From Dugong dugon (lineage: Eukaryota; Chordata; Mammalia; Sirenia; Dugongidae): a stretch of DNA of 64,000 nucleotides. The stretch lies in contig CM057469.1 in the NCBI GenBank assembly GCA_030035585.1, positions 64,435,501 to 64,499,500 on the forward strand, read 5' to 3'. Both the position numbers and the translations under genes were made by a program. Below are positions 48,770-59,104 of this stretch, piece after piece. The notes under the pieces are model-generated. The model was not told the DNA's origin. It ran no database searches and saw nothing but the letters and a program-made list of their open reading frames with translations. Numbering within the stretch: position 1 is the stretch's first letter; every line of letters starts with the position of its first letter.

Positions 48770-50655
48770 TCAGTAGTTATTTTTCTCATTTATTGGTTGT
48801 AGATTTGTTTGTTTCATCCCCCCTTTTTTTTTTTAAACTTGTCTATGTCTGAGCAGGCGGACCCTGTATTCTTTGTTGTTTGCTCATCTGTGCACACAAT
48901 ACTTTTCGCCTCCTTCTCCAATTGTCAGGGTCAGTCGCTCAGATATGGTACGGCAGAGCAGGTCTAGCTAAAGAGGAGTTACTGGGACGGGTTGTTTGTG
49001 GCACTTACTACAGCCAACATAGTGGGTTTGTAATCAGTGCAAGGCAGGTTCCAGTAGGCCATGCCCGTGCTGCTTGTTGGTGTGATGTCAAGCGCACATT
49101 GCAGGTAGGCAGGATGTAGCAGGGAGATTGTTATGTGTGGAGCTAAAATGGATCTGGGAGACAGGAGAGACGAACAGGGGCCAAAAACATACAAACAAAC
49201 AAAAAAGAATGCTAGGGGAGCTTGCCATTGGAGTGGAGAGATAAAAGACTATGAAATGGAGAAAACCAGAAAGGGGAAGAGGAAGAAAAGAAAAGAATGA
49301 GTAAGTAAATATCAGAAAGTTTAAAGAATCGCAAAGTTCCCAGGGATCCCACCGGTGCAGCTATGAGGTCTGGGGCAGTCACTCTCAGGTGTTGCAGTAT
49401 AGCCTGGCTAGAAGGCATAGCAGTATACAACACTAGGTATTCAGGGAACAGAAAGAGAAGGAAGATATAGAGAGACGAGAAACTGAGCAATGAAGAAAGA
49501 CAAAAAGGGAAAAAGAGGGAAAAGAAAACAAAACAAATTAAAAAAAAATTAAAAAGAACAAGAAAGAACCCAAAAAAAAAGAAGGAAAAGAAAACAATGA
49601 AAAAATAAATGTGCTCTGGGATCCCTCTGCACGTCTGTGCAAGCTGAGGGGGATGTATCATTGCCACGCAGCACTGCCTGGCCAGAAAGGGCTCCCAACT
49701 CAAGAAAAGGAAAAGAAAACAAACAAACAATTCAAAACAAACCAACGAACAAAAGCCCCGGGACCCCACCAGCGTGGCAGCCCAGACCGGGAAGCAGCTC
49801 CATCCTCAAATGGAGGTCCACAGCCCCTCAGGAAGAAGCAAAGATGTTGCACAGAGCCAGGTATTTGAGCGAAAGGAGAGGGAGGTGGTGAGAGGTAAGG
49901 AAGAAATCAAAAGAAGCAGAAAAGAAAGCAACACTAGCAGCCAACAAATGGCACTCAGAGAGCCAGCTAGTGGGGGCTGGTGTTTCTCGGACAAGAGACC
50001 ATGTCCGTGGGAAGCAGAGGGGGCAGACTGTGGGTGAAGAAGGGTAGGGAGTGGGAAAGCATAAATCACAAATTACCGGAGCTCTGCAGCCCCTCAAGAA
50101 GAAGAAAAGATGGCGCACGGAGTCACATATTTGAGCGAAAGGAGGGGGAGGTGGTGAGAGGTAAGGAAGAAATCAAAAGAAGTGGAAAAAAACAACACCA
50201 GCAGCCAACAAATGGCACTCAGAGAGCCGGCCCATTCAGGTGTGTGGAATCCAGGCAGCCAGTGACTCCTGGTGAAGCGATTGTGGCTGCGGGAAGCAGA
50301 GGAGGCCAGGTCGGGGTGAAGAAGGGTGGGGGGTGGGAAAGCGTATATCGTTTTTGTCTCCCACTGGACACTCCGTGAGGCTGCTTTCTCGTACCCCCTG
50401 TTTGCTGGTCTCTGATAGGAGTCCAAGATGGCTGATCCGTGCTGCGTTAGCTGGTAGGGGACCTCTGCATGAATCTCTCCTTGCTCTCTGTCCTCTGTCA
50501 GTTTTCTCACTCCATTTGGTGCTTGGCTGAGTTCTTTATTTCTTCATCTGATGTTTTAGGGTTTCAGGATTGTTGCATTCTCTGTCCAGCTTAGTTTTTT
50601 GGATCTTTGCTGTGGAGGGACGGCGTGGTGCTTCTGCCTAAAGCACCATTTTCAG
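48770..50655 (-). promoter_or_regulatory. L1#2 5'-UTR with a duplicated 266-bp module
   Basis: Same plan as L1#1 (polypyrimidine tract on the sense strand, about 49250-49600) but with two head-to-tail modules at 49821-50086 and 50087-50352. Each starts cagcccctca and contains 'tttgagcgaaagga', 'ggtggtgagaggtaagga' and 'caacaaatggcactcaga'. Promoter activity is inferred from the L1 plan only. Confidence 0.78.
49821..50352 (-). repeat. Tandem 266-bp modules in the L1#2 5'-UTR
   Basis: The two units start 266 bp apart (49821 and 50087). L1#1 has one such unit at about 6855-7125. Units differ by scattered substitutions and short deletions. Confidence 0.88.
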
Positions 50656-50659
50656 GAAC

Positions 50660-50674
50660 TCTGGTGTATTATTT
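50660..50674. repeat. Target-site duplication of L1#2, right copy
   Basis: tctggtgtattattt, identical to 42277-42291. Confidence 0.92.
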
Positions 50675-50702
50675 TTGTTGCTTACTGAAACCATCCTGTC
50701 CT

Positions 50703-50732
50703 TTTATATATATATAGATAGATAGATAGATA
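50703..50732. repeat. (TA)n/(GATA)n microsatellite
   Basis: tatatatatata followed by tagatagatagatagat; lies in the HAL1-like element. Confidence 0.8.
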
Positions 50733-51030
50733 TTGTCTGCTGTCTCCAGAACATTCAGGTATTATCTTATTTATTTATTGATTGCGGGTTTGTTTCATCC
50801 TGCTTTTTTGTTTTGTTTGGCTATATCTGGGTGGACAGGCTGGGCATGTTTTGTTACATGCTCATCTGTGGGCATGATAGCTCTCAACACCCTGTCCAGG
50901 TCAGCAGGGCCAGTCCCTCAGCTTTGGTGCAACAGGGCAGGTTCAGTGGGGGAGAGAAGGTGTGAGGATGGGTCATTTGTCTGCAGCTCACACCAGGGCT
51001 AGAGGGTCTGGGCCAGTTCCTCTTGGGTTA

Positions 51031-51310
51031 GTGGCACACAGCAGGGTGGGGTCTGGGGGTCTGGGGTTTCAGACGGATCCCACTTTAGGGCACAATGCTT
51101 GTCAGGGCAGGGTCTGGAGGCCCGGGGTTCTGGAAGTTAAGGCTGTTTCCATTTGGGGACACAGTACTCAGCAGGGTGGGGCCAGGGGTGGTGGGAAGGG
51201 GCCCAGGGGTCCAGGCCGGTCCCACTCAGGGGCACAGCACTCAGCAAGGAGGGGACAGAGGTGGTGGGGAGGGGTCTACAGGTTCATTCTGGTCCCACTT
51301 GGGGGTATGG
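51031..51310 (-). repeat. GC-rich ~70-bp tandem repeats in the HAL1-like 5'-UTR
   Basis: The anchor word (ggcacag, cacagtactcagcag and variants) recurs at about 51034, 51091, 51160, 51233 and 51305, spacings 57, 69, 73 and 72 bp. Units share 'cagcagggtgggg' and 'ggtcccactcagggg'-like blocks. Not seen in L1#1 or L1#2. Confidence 0.75.
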
Positions 51311-51898
51311 CACTTGGCAGATTGGAGGAGAGAGGCAGGAGGGGAGGTGAAGGGAGGGGCAGATGGGACTAGATGGAGGAGGGCAATAGGGCAGGGCAGG
51401 TTCATACTGTGGTCCCTGGCAGTCAGGGCTGCAGGATGGGGCAGTTCTTGCTGCTGTTCACCAGAGGTGCGGGGGTTTTAGAGGCATGCTCCTATGGTTA
51501 CCGTGTGAGAGAGTCTGGGCACTTCTTTGAGCTGCAGCCAGCAAACATGGTCTTACTTAGCTCTAGATGTGTCTGTGCTGTACCTCTATCACCTATTGAG
51601 AATTTCATGAAGATGCCTTTTTGTGTTCTTCATGTGGGGTTTGTTGGCTTTATTCCTAGATGCCCACACTGTGTCCTGTCGGTTGGGTAGGAACCTCCAC
51701 TTCATGTCTCTACTTGTTTGTCGTTTTCTACCATTTTTTTTTCTCAGTGTTTTCCAATCTAATACTTTATTCCTTCATTTAAGGTTCCAGGGTTCCAGGA
51801 TTGACCTCTGTATCTATTTTACTCATTTTTTTTTAGTTTTTGTTGACGAGGGATGGCATAGTGCATCTGACTATGTCAGATAGTTCACCATAGTTCAC

Positions 51899-52404
51899 TG
51901 TCATAGTCATCTAGAGCTGTTATAACAGAAACACCACAAGTAGATGGTTTTAACGAAGAGAAGTTTATTTCCTCACAGTTAAAGTAAGCTAAAAGTCCAA
52001 ATTCAGGGCGTCAGCTCCAGGGGAAGGCTTTTTCTCTCTGTCAGCCTTCTTCTCTTCAGTGTTCCCCTCGACTAGGAGCTTCTCTGCACAGGGACCCCGG
52101 TCCAAAGGACGCGCTCTGCTCCCGGCACTGCTTTCTTGATGGTATGAGGTCCCCCATTCTCTGCTTGCTTCCCTTTCCTTTTATCTCTTGAGAGATAAAA
52201 GGTGGTGCAGGACACACCCCAGGGAAATTCCCTTTACATTGGATCAGGGACGTGACCTCGGTAAGTGGTGTTACAGTCCCACCCTAATCCTCTTTAACAT
52301 AAAATTACAATAACAAAATGGAGGCCAACCACATGATTATGGGAATCATGGCCCAGACAAATTGATACACACATTTTTGGGGGGACGTAATTCAAACCAT
52401 GACA
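51899..52404 (-). repeat. Solo MaLR LTR, same family as the 17377 provirus
   Basis: Reverse complement of the LTR: begins tgtcatagtcatctaga, includes 'ccttttatctcttgagag', 'ccctttacattggatcag', 'ggtgttacagtcccaccc', and ends 'attcaaaccatgaca'. Length 506 bp against 503 bp. Flanks ttcac (51894-51898) and tttac (52405-52409) fit a 5-bp duplication with one change. It is inserted at the 5' end of the HAL1-like element. Confidence 0.9.
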
Positions 52405-52430
52405 TTTACCATCTTGGCTCTGCCTCCAGG

Positions 52431-53034
52431 GAGCCCTCTTTAGCTTTCTGACACCTTTGAATCATATAAGTGTAGTCAACTGTCAAGTGTTCAGGTGTGA
52501 ATAATCAGTTTGTGAACTATAAAAAAGCCATTTTTCCTTTCATATTATTCCTCTCTCTTTGTTGTTATGATTTTTTGTTGCTGTTGTTTTAGTTTGGCTC
52601 TGTTTGTTTGTTGCCTGATTGTGCTTTGATGCCTCTAAGAGATAAAGGAAAGTGTACTAAATGCAAATAAAGCACAAAAGTCAGTTTCTTTTGTTTTTGT
52701 TTTTTCCTTTAGAAGCTAGGATAAAAACAGTGTCTAGAGAATCTTAAAGTTTCAATCAGTTTCAGTTATTCAGTTTTTTCCTGCTTGCCTGCCATCTCCT
52801 TGGCCCCAAATCCTGACTCTATTGTCATGAATTAAGAATTGGCTGAAGAGCTAGCCAAATGGCATCAGAAATAATAGCATTACCTGAAAAATGTCCAATA
52901 TTTACAGTTAGTTGTATACGGATGGTATGTAAGGCATATGTTCACTTACTATTTCAATTACTCTTCAAAGTGAGGCTCAAGAACACTGATCTATAATGGG
53001 TAACACAGGGCAAATTGCAGAGTTTGGATTTGGA
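52431..53034. other. Intergenic stretch, nothing recognised
   Basis: T- and GTT-rich patches near 52557-52615 and 52690-52710. No gene. Confidence 0.45.
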
Positions 53035-53212
53035 CCTGGCACAGAGGTCAAGCATTTGGCTGCTGACCCAAAGGTTGGTGGTTCGAACCCACCAGCTGCT
53101 GTATGGAAGATGTGGTAGTCTGCTTCCATTAAGATTCACAGTCTTGGAAACCCTGTAGGGAAGTTCTGTTCTGTGCTATAGGGTCACTATGGGTTGAAAT
53201 CGACTCGACAGT
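53035..53212 (+). repeat. AfroSINE (full-body type)
   Basis: Head decayed to 'cctggcacagaggtcaag', then 'ggtggttcgaacccacc' (B box well kept), 'gatgtggtagtctgcttc', 'atagggtcactatgggtt' and 'atcgactcgacag'. Confidence 0.9.
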
Positions 53213-53233
53213 GATGAGTGTGCCGTCAACTAA

Positions 53234-53420
53234 GGAGCCCTGGTGGCACAGTGGCTACTAACTGAAAGGTTTATGGTTTGAACCCACCAGCCGCTCTGTG
53301 GGAGAAAGATGTGTCAGTCTACTTCCGTAAAGATTACAGCTTTGGAAACCCTACAGGGGAAGTTCTACTCTGTCCTGCAGGGTCGCTATGAGCTGGAATT
53401 GGCTCAATGGCAACGGGTTT
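53234..53420 (+). repeat. AfroSINE (full-body type)
   Basis: ggagccctggtggcacagtgg with a short deletion before 'ctactaactgaaagg', then 'gggagaaagatgtgtcag', 'gggtcgctatgagctgga' and an abrupt end at 'ggcaacgggtttcc'. Confidence 0.93.
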
Positions 53421-53427
53421 CCCATAA

Positions 53428-53760
53428 ACCAAATGATCATATTTAATCCTTGCAGTAACAAGTGGAGAAATTGAGGCTCAGAAGGATTAAACAATTTGAC
53501 TAAGTTCAGGCATCTCTTAAGTGGTGATAATCAAAAAAACAAACCTGTTACCATCAAGTTGATTCCGACTCATAGCGACGCCATAGGACAGAGTAGAACT
53601 GCCCCATGGGGTTTCCAAGGAGGAGCTGGTGGATTTGAACTGCCGACCTTTTTTGGTTAGCAGCTGAGCTCTTAACCACTGCACCGCCAGGGCTCCTGAG
53701 TGGTAATACCAGTTCTCAATTCCACATCCTGGCACAGGTTACACTCTGCTGTATCCCTCT
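53428..53760 (-). repeat. MIR fragment interrupted by an AfroSINE
   Basis: 'tatttaatccttgcagta', 'gagaaattgaggctcaga' (53428-53520) and, past the SINE, 'gtaataccagttctcaat' (53697-53760) together follow the reversed MIR core. Confidence 0.55.
53532..53696 (-). repeat. AfroSINE (short type), minus strand, with target-site duplication
   Basis: 'aagttgattccgactcat', 'gccccatggggtttccaa', 'ttaaccactgcaccgcca' and ggctcc. Flanked by gtggtgata (53521-53529) and gtggtaata (53700-53708), eight of nine bases. Confidence 0.93.
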
Positions 53761-53817
53761 TTCTCTTACTCTCTCCTAGAAGATAGATAAATAGGAAGAG
53801 AGAGAGAGAGATAGACA

Positions 53818-54270
53818 GCTGTGGTCAAGTTGACTCTGACTCATGACAACCTTATGCACAATGGAATGAAACACTGACCAGTCCTGCCTTATCCTCATGA
53901 CTGCTGGCATGTTTGAGTCCATAGTTGTGGCTATGGTGTCGAGCAGTCTCATCTAGGACCTCCCTTTCCCTTGCTGGCCCTCTACTTCACCAAACATGAT
54001 GTCCCCTCTAGTGATTGATCCTTCCTGATGATCTATTCAAAGCAAACGAGTCACATAATGTTCTGTTATGATCCATAAGGTTTTTATTGGTTAATTTTTG
54101 GAAGTAGATGGCCAGGTCTTTCTTCCTAATCTGTCTTGGTCTGGAGGCACCACTGAAACCCGTCCACCATAAGTAACCCTGCTGGTATTTAAAATACCAA
54201 TGGCACAGCCTCCAGAATCATAGCAACATACTAGCCACCATAGTATGACAAACGGATAGACAGGTAGTGG
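53818..54270 (-). mobile_element. RTE element, internally deleted (both ends kept)
   Basis: Minus strand: a 5' segment (about 54061-54270; plus-strand 'ctgctggtatttaaaata', 'catagcaacatactagcc') joins a 3' segment (53818-54050; 'tgactctgactcatgaca', 'gccctctacttcaccaaa'). The junction word at about 54048-54061 corresponds to 36386-36392 in the forward copy. Confidence 0.78.
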
Positions 54271-55775
54271 TACGCTCTCCTAAAGATGAGGAAATTAGAA
54301 ACAGTGTCCAAGACAGATAATTCCTGAGATTAACAAAATATTGGTTCAATATACTGCATTTCTTTCAAAGAGATGGTCATAGATTTCAGTTATATACATA
54401 TCTCATCTCTCAAGAATTTTTACCATTTAGAAATACATCTGTAAAGTGTACTTTCTACTGACAAAACAAAGGCAGTTACCAACTCAATTGTTAAGACCCC
54501 TACAAGATTGGAAAGCATGCAACTTAACATCTTAGGGAGAAGGACTGAATTCCAACGAAGTCTAAATGGAGGAAGAAAGTTCTTTGCCTGTGCTGCATTT
54601 CCCATTTCAAGGATGATAGCTTGGTTAACGCTTGAAAGCACTTAAAAGTGTATTTGTGGAGTCTGTTTTCAAATGTGAGATTCATAAAATTCAAGTATAA
54701 TTCTGAACAGATAAACATTTAGGTCTACCAAGAATTATTCAATGTGTTTGCAATTTGGGTAACCCTGGCTTTGACCCGTTTGCTCTTGTCTGACCTTCAA
54801 TTTCCTTTAAATTGTCACCCAATAAGATTGAGGTGGTCCAAGCGTGGGTTATGTGTGTCCAGTACTAGATAATATTCATATCCTATGATGTTTGCCAATT
54901 TCTGCTTCTTCTGCCTCAGATCCTCTAAGATGAGGAGGTGTTTTCATGATATCTCCACTGCTTGCTAAGCTTCATGAGAGTATCTCACCACTGACATTGC
55001 TGTTGGCCACAGAGAGAAGGCTGATGCTCCTCACAAAGGTCCTGTCTTCTGATGCTACCACCAGACATCACTGCTGCTGTGACCGTTAATGCGCTGGAGA
55101 CCTCAAGTTACATACTCATTTTCAGGGAGACGAGTTCAAGGCTCTTCTATGCTTCTCTCTCCACTGTATTCCTCTCCAAGGAAGAGTAATCTTAATGGTT
55201 TGATTAGTTTCCAGACCACTAAATAGATCACATTTTCTACAGATGGATGTTTTAAAGAAGACAAAAATGAAGGCTCAGTCAGGCATAGTCTCTTTCTTCC
55301 TTCCATCCAGCCAGAATAGTAGCTGAGGTATCATGCTAAAGAGTCAGTCACTCTCCATCCCCTTGGAATCTGTGTGTTTTCTTTTGTTTAACCTACGTGG
55401 CATCTAGGCCAGAGTTCCTGCCAACTGGGCACTAGGCTGGAAGGCAAACCCACTTTTGGTCTTGTTCTTTGACTTTTTCTCCTCTGTCATTGCTTTGACT
55501 CAACTTGTCCTACTATTGCACTGGTAGGATCTGAAACTCGGTTTCTTATTGACAGGCCCCTCTGGTCTTTGGTCATTCAGGTTAACATAATGACAACTTA
55601 GCTGAGGTAAAAGGGGTGGTCAATGAGATACTCCCTAGTTTGCAACATTGCTACATTAGTGCTCAGACCTAAAGCTCCAATTAATGATGTGGTATTACTT
55701 TGTGTCACCAGCACTTGTCTTATGCTCATATTATTTCCAGGGACTTGACAGGAGGAGAGATAACCCAGCTGGGTT
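54271..55775. other. Intergenic stretch, no gene seen
   Basis: No recognisable coding or repeat content. Overlapping minus-strand frames of 64-73 codons near 54420-54718 look like chance. Confidence 0.45.
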
Positions 55776-56384
55776 AGTTCAGGTTCTCCAAGAAGCAGTC
55801 TCCAAGATAGGATTAAACTTGCAAAACTTTTAATAGGCTAAACGCTTTTTTGAAGGAAAACTGGTGGAGGTGGAAGGAGCCGGGAAAGTCTGTGACAGCA
55901 GTCAGACCACGATGCAAGTCTTACTTACCTCAGTGAACGAGAAGGGGACCGGGAATTGGGTGGATACGTCTAGACAACTGTACAGTGTAAGAAAGCCTTA
56001 GAAAAGCTACCAAGGACTCCTTAATCAATGCCACCCTCAGAAGAGTCCCTTGTCTTCTTAGGAATGGAGCTGCCTTAGTACCTCAGTTGCACTCAAGCTG
56101 CAAATGCAGTGGTAGATTTTAAAGAGCAGCAGCTTGAGACTTTGGTTCAACTGTAGTTAAAGGCTGAGCAGCACATTCTCATGGTTGCCACACCAGCCAA
56201 CACAGGATTTTGGTATTCATTGGTTGCCTTATCAAAATACCTAATAAACATTGACTTCAAAAGAGCCTAGTTTGTTGTCAGAATCTGTGATGGTACAACA
56301 TCCTCCAGGTTTTGATAGCTTCAAACAAGTGTCCTTGACACATAGTAAAGAAGCCAGCACTTTCTCATCATAGTCTTTCCAGGT
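55776..56384. repeat. Possible old LTR-like repeat
   Basis: 'ttcaggttctccaagaag' and 'gtctccaagataggatta' resemble the start of an old mammalian repeat. Weak evidence; boundaries unknown. Confidence 0.25.
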
Positions 56385-56975
56385 ATTCTACTTTCCTATT
56401 GCTGCAGAACAAATTACCACACAATTAGCAGCTTAAAACAACATGCATCCATTTTTTCACAGTTATGTAGGTCAGAAGTCTAGTTGACCTCAGCTGGGTT
56501 CTCTGTTTAGGGTCTCACATGGTCAAAATCAAGGTGTTGGCCAGGCTAGGATCTTATTTGGGGGCTCTGGAGAAGAATCAATTTCCCTTTCAAACAATTG
56601 GTAGAATTCAGTTCTTTGTGGTTGTAGGACTCAGGTTCTGGTCTTCTTGCTGCCTCTTGTTCAAGGGTTGCTTTTCCTTCATAGAATCCTAGTTCTCAGG
56701 TTCTTACCCCTGCTCCCCTCCCTCTCAGCACTGAATCTCCTTTATGTTAAGTTCCTCTCAAACTTCGAATGTTTCTGACTTTATCTTCTGCTACCAGTCA
56801 GTGAAAACTTTCTGCTTTTAAAGGGCTCATGAGGTTAGATTAGGCCAACCCAGAGAATCCCCATATCTTAAGGTCAAATGATTACTTATATCTGAAAAAT
56901 CCCTTTTTCCATGTAATGCATATCTTGTCATAGTCACAAGAGGTCATCTTAAATTGCTGCCTACCACATCAAGAA
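56385..56975 (-). repeat. MLT1-like MaLR LTR
   Basis: 'ctattgctgcagaacaaa', 'gcagcttaaaacaacatg', 'cacagttatgtaggtcag', 'ctgggttctctgtttagg' and a terminal 'aattgctgcctaccacat'. An older subtype than the 51899 copy. Confidence 0.75.
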
Positions 56976-59100
56976 TTTTGAGGAGGATTACTCCAGCTCA
57001 AGGAGCTTGCTTCTTCTGAATTCTTATTTTCCACTCTTGTTTTTCTCATACCTCGCTATCTTGAAAACACAATCTCTCTGCCATAATTCACTGAAAGTAT
57101 AGCAAATGAAAAACTATTGTGTGTAGCATGTTTTTACTATCAATTGGAGTATTGATGAGAAATTATATCTGTGCATAATAAACGCAAAAAATTAAAAATT
57201 GATATAAGAAATTACAAAAACTTCTTCCTGGTGAAGTCCTTAGTACTTGGTTCATGATCATCTTGGAGTCTGCTCTCCCTGTTGAAGACCTTTTCCTCTT
57301 CTCCTTCTCTGCCCCCAACGTGATCTCATCCAGTTTTTAAGTACAAAGGAACCTTAAAAAAGATTTATTCTAACTCTATCTAGAGTGAAACTCTAGAGGT
57401 AGTAGATCTCATTTTCTTCCATGTAAAAAAAAGTCACCATCAGCCCCAATGGTGCAGAGTAAAGTACTGCAAGTTGAAGCTCTTGATGCACCAAAGCCAT
57501 GCATTTCCAAGGAGCCTGGGAGATTCCTTTCTATGCCCTGATTCTCTATCATGTGATCCGAACTACTATTGCTTTGTGCCCATTTATCTCATTCCTACTC
57601 AAAGGTCTCTCTCTTCCTAGGACACATATGGATCCTGAAACCCCAAAAAAAGAATCTGACAGACATGAAGTTCTACTCCCCCCACCCCCTACAGTGGAGA
57701 TTTTAGTGAAGGACTCTGCATGTCTTGCTGTCTCTTCACTTATAACGTCTCTCTACCCGAGAGGCTTCCCTAGTTCTTCAGCTAAACAGGCTCCTGGTGG
57801 ATCCACCCAGCAGGCTGCCAAGCAAGTACACACACTTCTGAAATGCTGCAAAGAATATGGCCTCCACCAGTTCTGGAATCTCCCACACAGAGGAATTTGC
57901 AAATTGTTCTTTTCTCCATATACACAGACACATGTTCTTCTAACCCCAGGAGATAAGTGCTTTACCAGTTTTATTGGTCAGATTTGCAATTGCCTCTTTC
58001 ACTTCTGGTTTATATGACTGAGGTCAGAGTGTTAAGTTTTATGGGTTATATATAAGAGACTCACTGTTCCTTCTTATTTTTCCTGTCATGAAGAGTACAG
58101 TACTGGAGTGGCAAAACTTAATGACATCCAGAGTAGCACCTGCTGGCAGCTGGAAGTGACACTGCTGTAAACCTTCCACCCCTGGTAAAGTGGAGTTCAC
58201 ACTGGACCCTTGTTAACTCATTACTGTGGAAACTGATGACAAATGTTATTATTTTTTTAATAGGGTGTTTTAGACCAGAGTCTTGTTTTCTGTTTTGATT
58301 CCATCTGTGTTATCAACTCTAAACATCTATACAGATAGAAAAGCCACAGTGAGTTGCTTTTTTGTGTGTCTTTTTACTGGAGCTGCAAAGATTTTACATC
58401 TTTTTATCTGCCCTGTCTGTGTTATGTTAATACCTAAAAATAAACATGGGAATTGGATTCACTCTTTAAAGTCTTGCATTTGCCAGGAGGTGTAACCGTA
58501 TGTTTCCAAGTTGGAAACCAAAGGCCTGCAGACTCCAGACATGCTGGTTACAAAGACTCCTATGATTTGACAAGTATTGCCCATCACAGCAGTTGTCAGT
58601 AAGGAATTGAATGATTGTTTTGACTTTAAGAAAATCTTTTTTTCGCTGCAAAATATGAGTTTTTTTCCTTTGTTTGTTTCCTAATGAAATACCTTTGGAA
58701 AATGTGTGACGGGTACGTCTTCAAAATCTTCAAAATAAAATGGAGTGATTTCTCCAGAGACGCTGTCTCTTAAATAGTTTAGATAAAGATAGCCTGCAAG
58801 ACAGCTAAGGTGATGTGCTGCTTGCCACCAAGGAGCAAATTTACAAGATAATCAACTCTTGCTTTGAGAAAATGCTCATGAAAAGTCTTTTTACAACAAA
58901 AAGTTTTATCATCATGCAAACCAGCATGGAATTATATAAACAGAAATTCTTCAAATTACATTTCCTTGTTGAAATTATATAATTTCCAGTATTCATATAA
59001 AGCTTTATATAAGGAGCATCTTCCTCATGACCAAAAACAGTAGATGCAGTGATCCAGCATCCCCAGACTTTACTCTGAGCAATTGCTTAAGAATATAAAT
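56976..59100. other. Intergenic stretch with one 172-codon open frame
   Basis: 57499-58017 (+) is the longest open frame outside an L1 in the window. The product has no recognised domain and no clear signal peptide or repeat. The window shows no flanking splice signal, promoter or poly(A) pattern that would make it a gene, so I treat it as chance or very old repeat. Confidence 0.5.
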
Positions 59101-59104
59101 GTTA

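Larger units (their letters stand above)
42292..50659 (-). mobile_element. L1#2: full-length LINE-1, minus strand
   Basis: About 8.37 kb with all parts present: 5'-UTR (48770-50655), ORF1 (47722-48769), ORF2 (43477-47294), 3'-UTR (about 42300-43476), ending in an A-rich, AAAG-rich tail. Both ends are defined by an identical 15-bp duplication. The 5'-UTR carries two copies of the 266-bp module. Both ORFs are broken, so it is not autonomous now. It was inserted into the HAL1-like element and is therefore younger. Confidence 0.95.
40506..52430 (-). mobile_element. ORF2-less, HAL1-like L1 derivative, split by L1#2 and carrying a solo LTR
   Basis: On the minus strand: a 5' end near 52430 (agccaagatgg-type start, read as 'catcttggctctgcctcc' on the plus strand), 5'-UTR with ~70-bp GC-rich tandem repeats (51031-51310), ORF1 (C-terminal part 41402-41962), then a jump at about 41305 straight into 3'-UTR and a poly(A)-like end at about 40506. 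The endonuclease and reverse transcriptase are absent. Without L1#2 (42292-50659) and the LTR (51899-52404) it is about 3 kb, fitting the half-L1 plan (ORF1 only). It could alternatively be a one-off internal deletion of an old L1. Confidence 0.72.

Noticed and set aside
50962-51481. Plus-strand Gly/Arg-rich frames near 51000-51480
   Set aside because: Produced by the GC-rich ~70-bp tandem repeats in the 5'-UTR; not conserved coding.
57430-57480. Possible AfroSINE head at 'gccccaatggtgcagagt'
   Set aside because: Only a short stretch is similar, and the body and tail are not seen; too weak to call.
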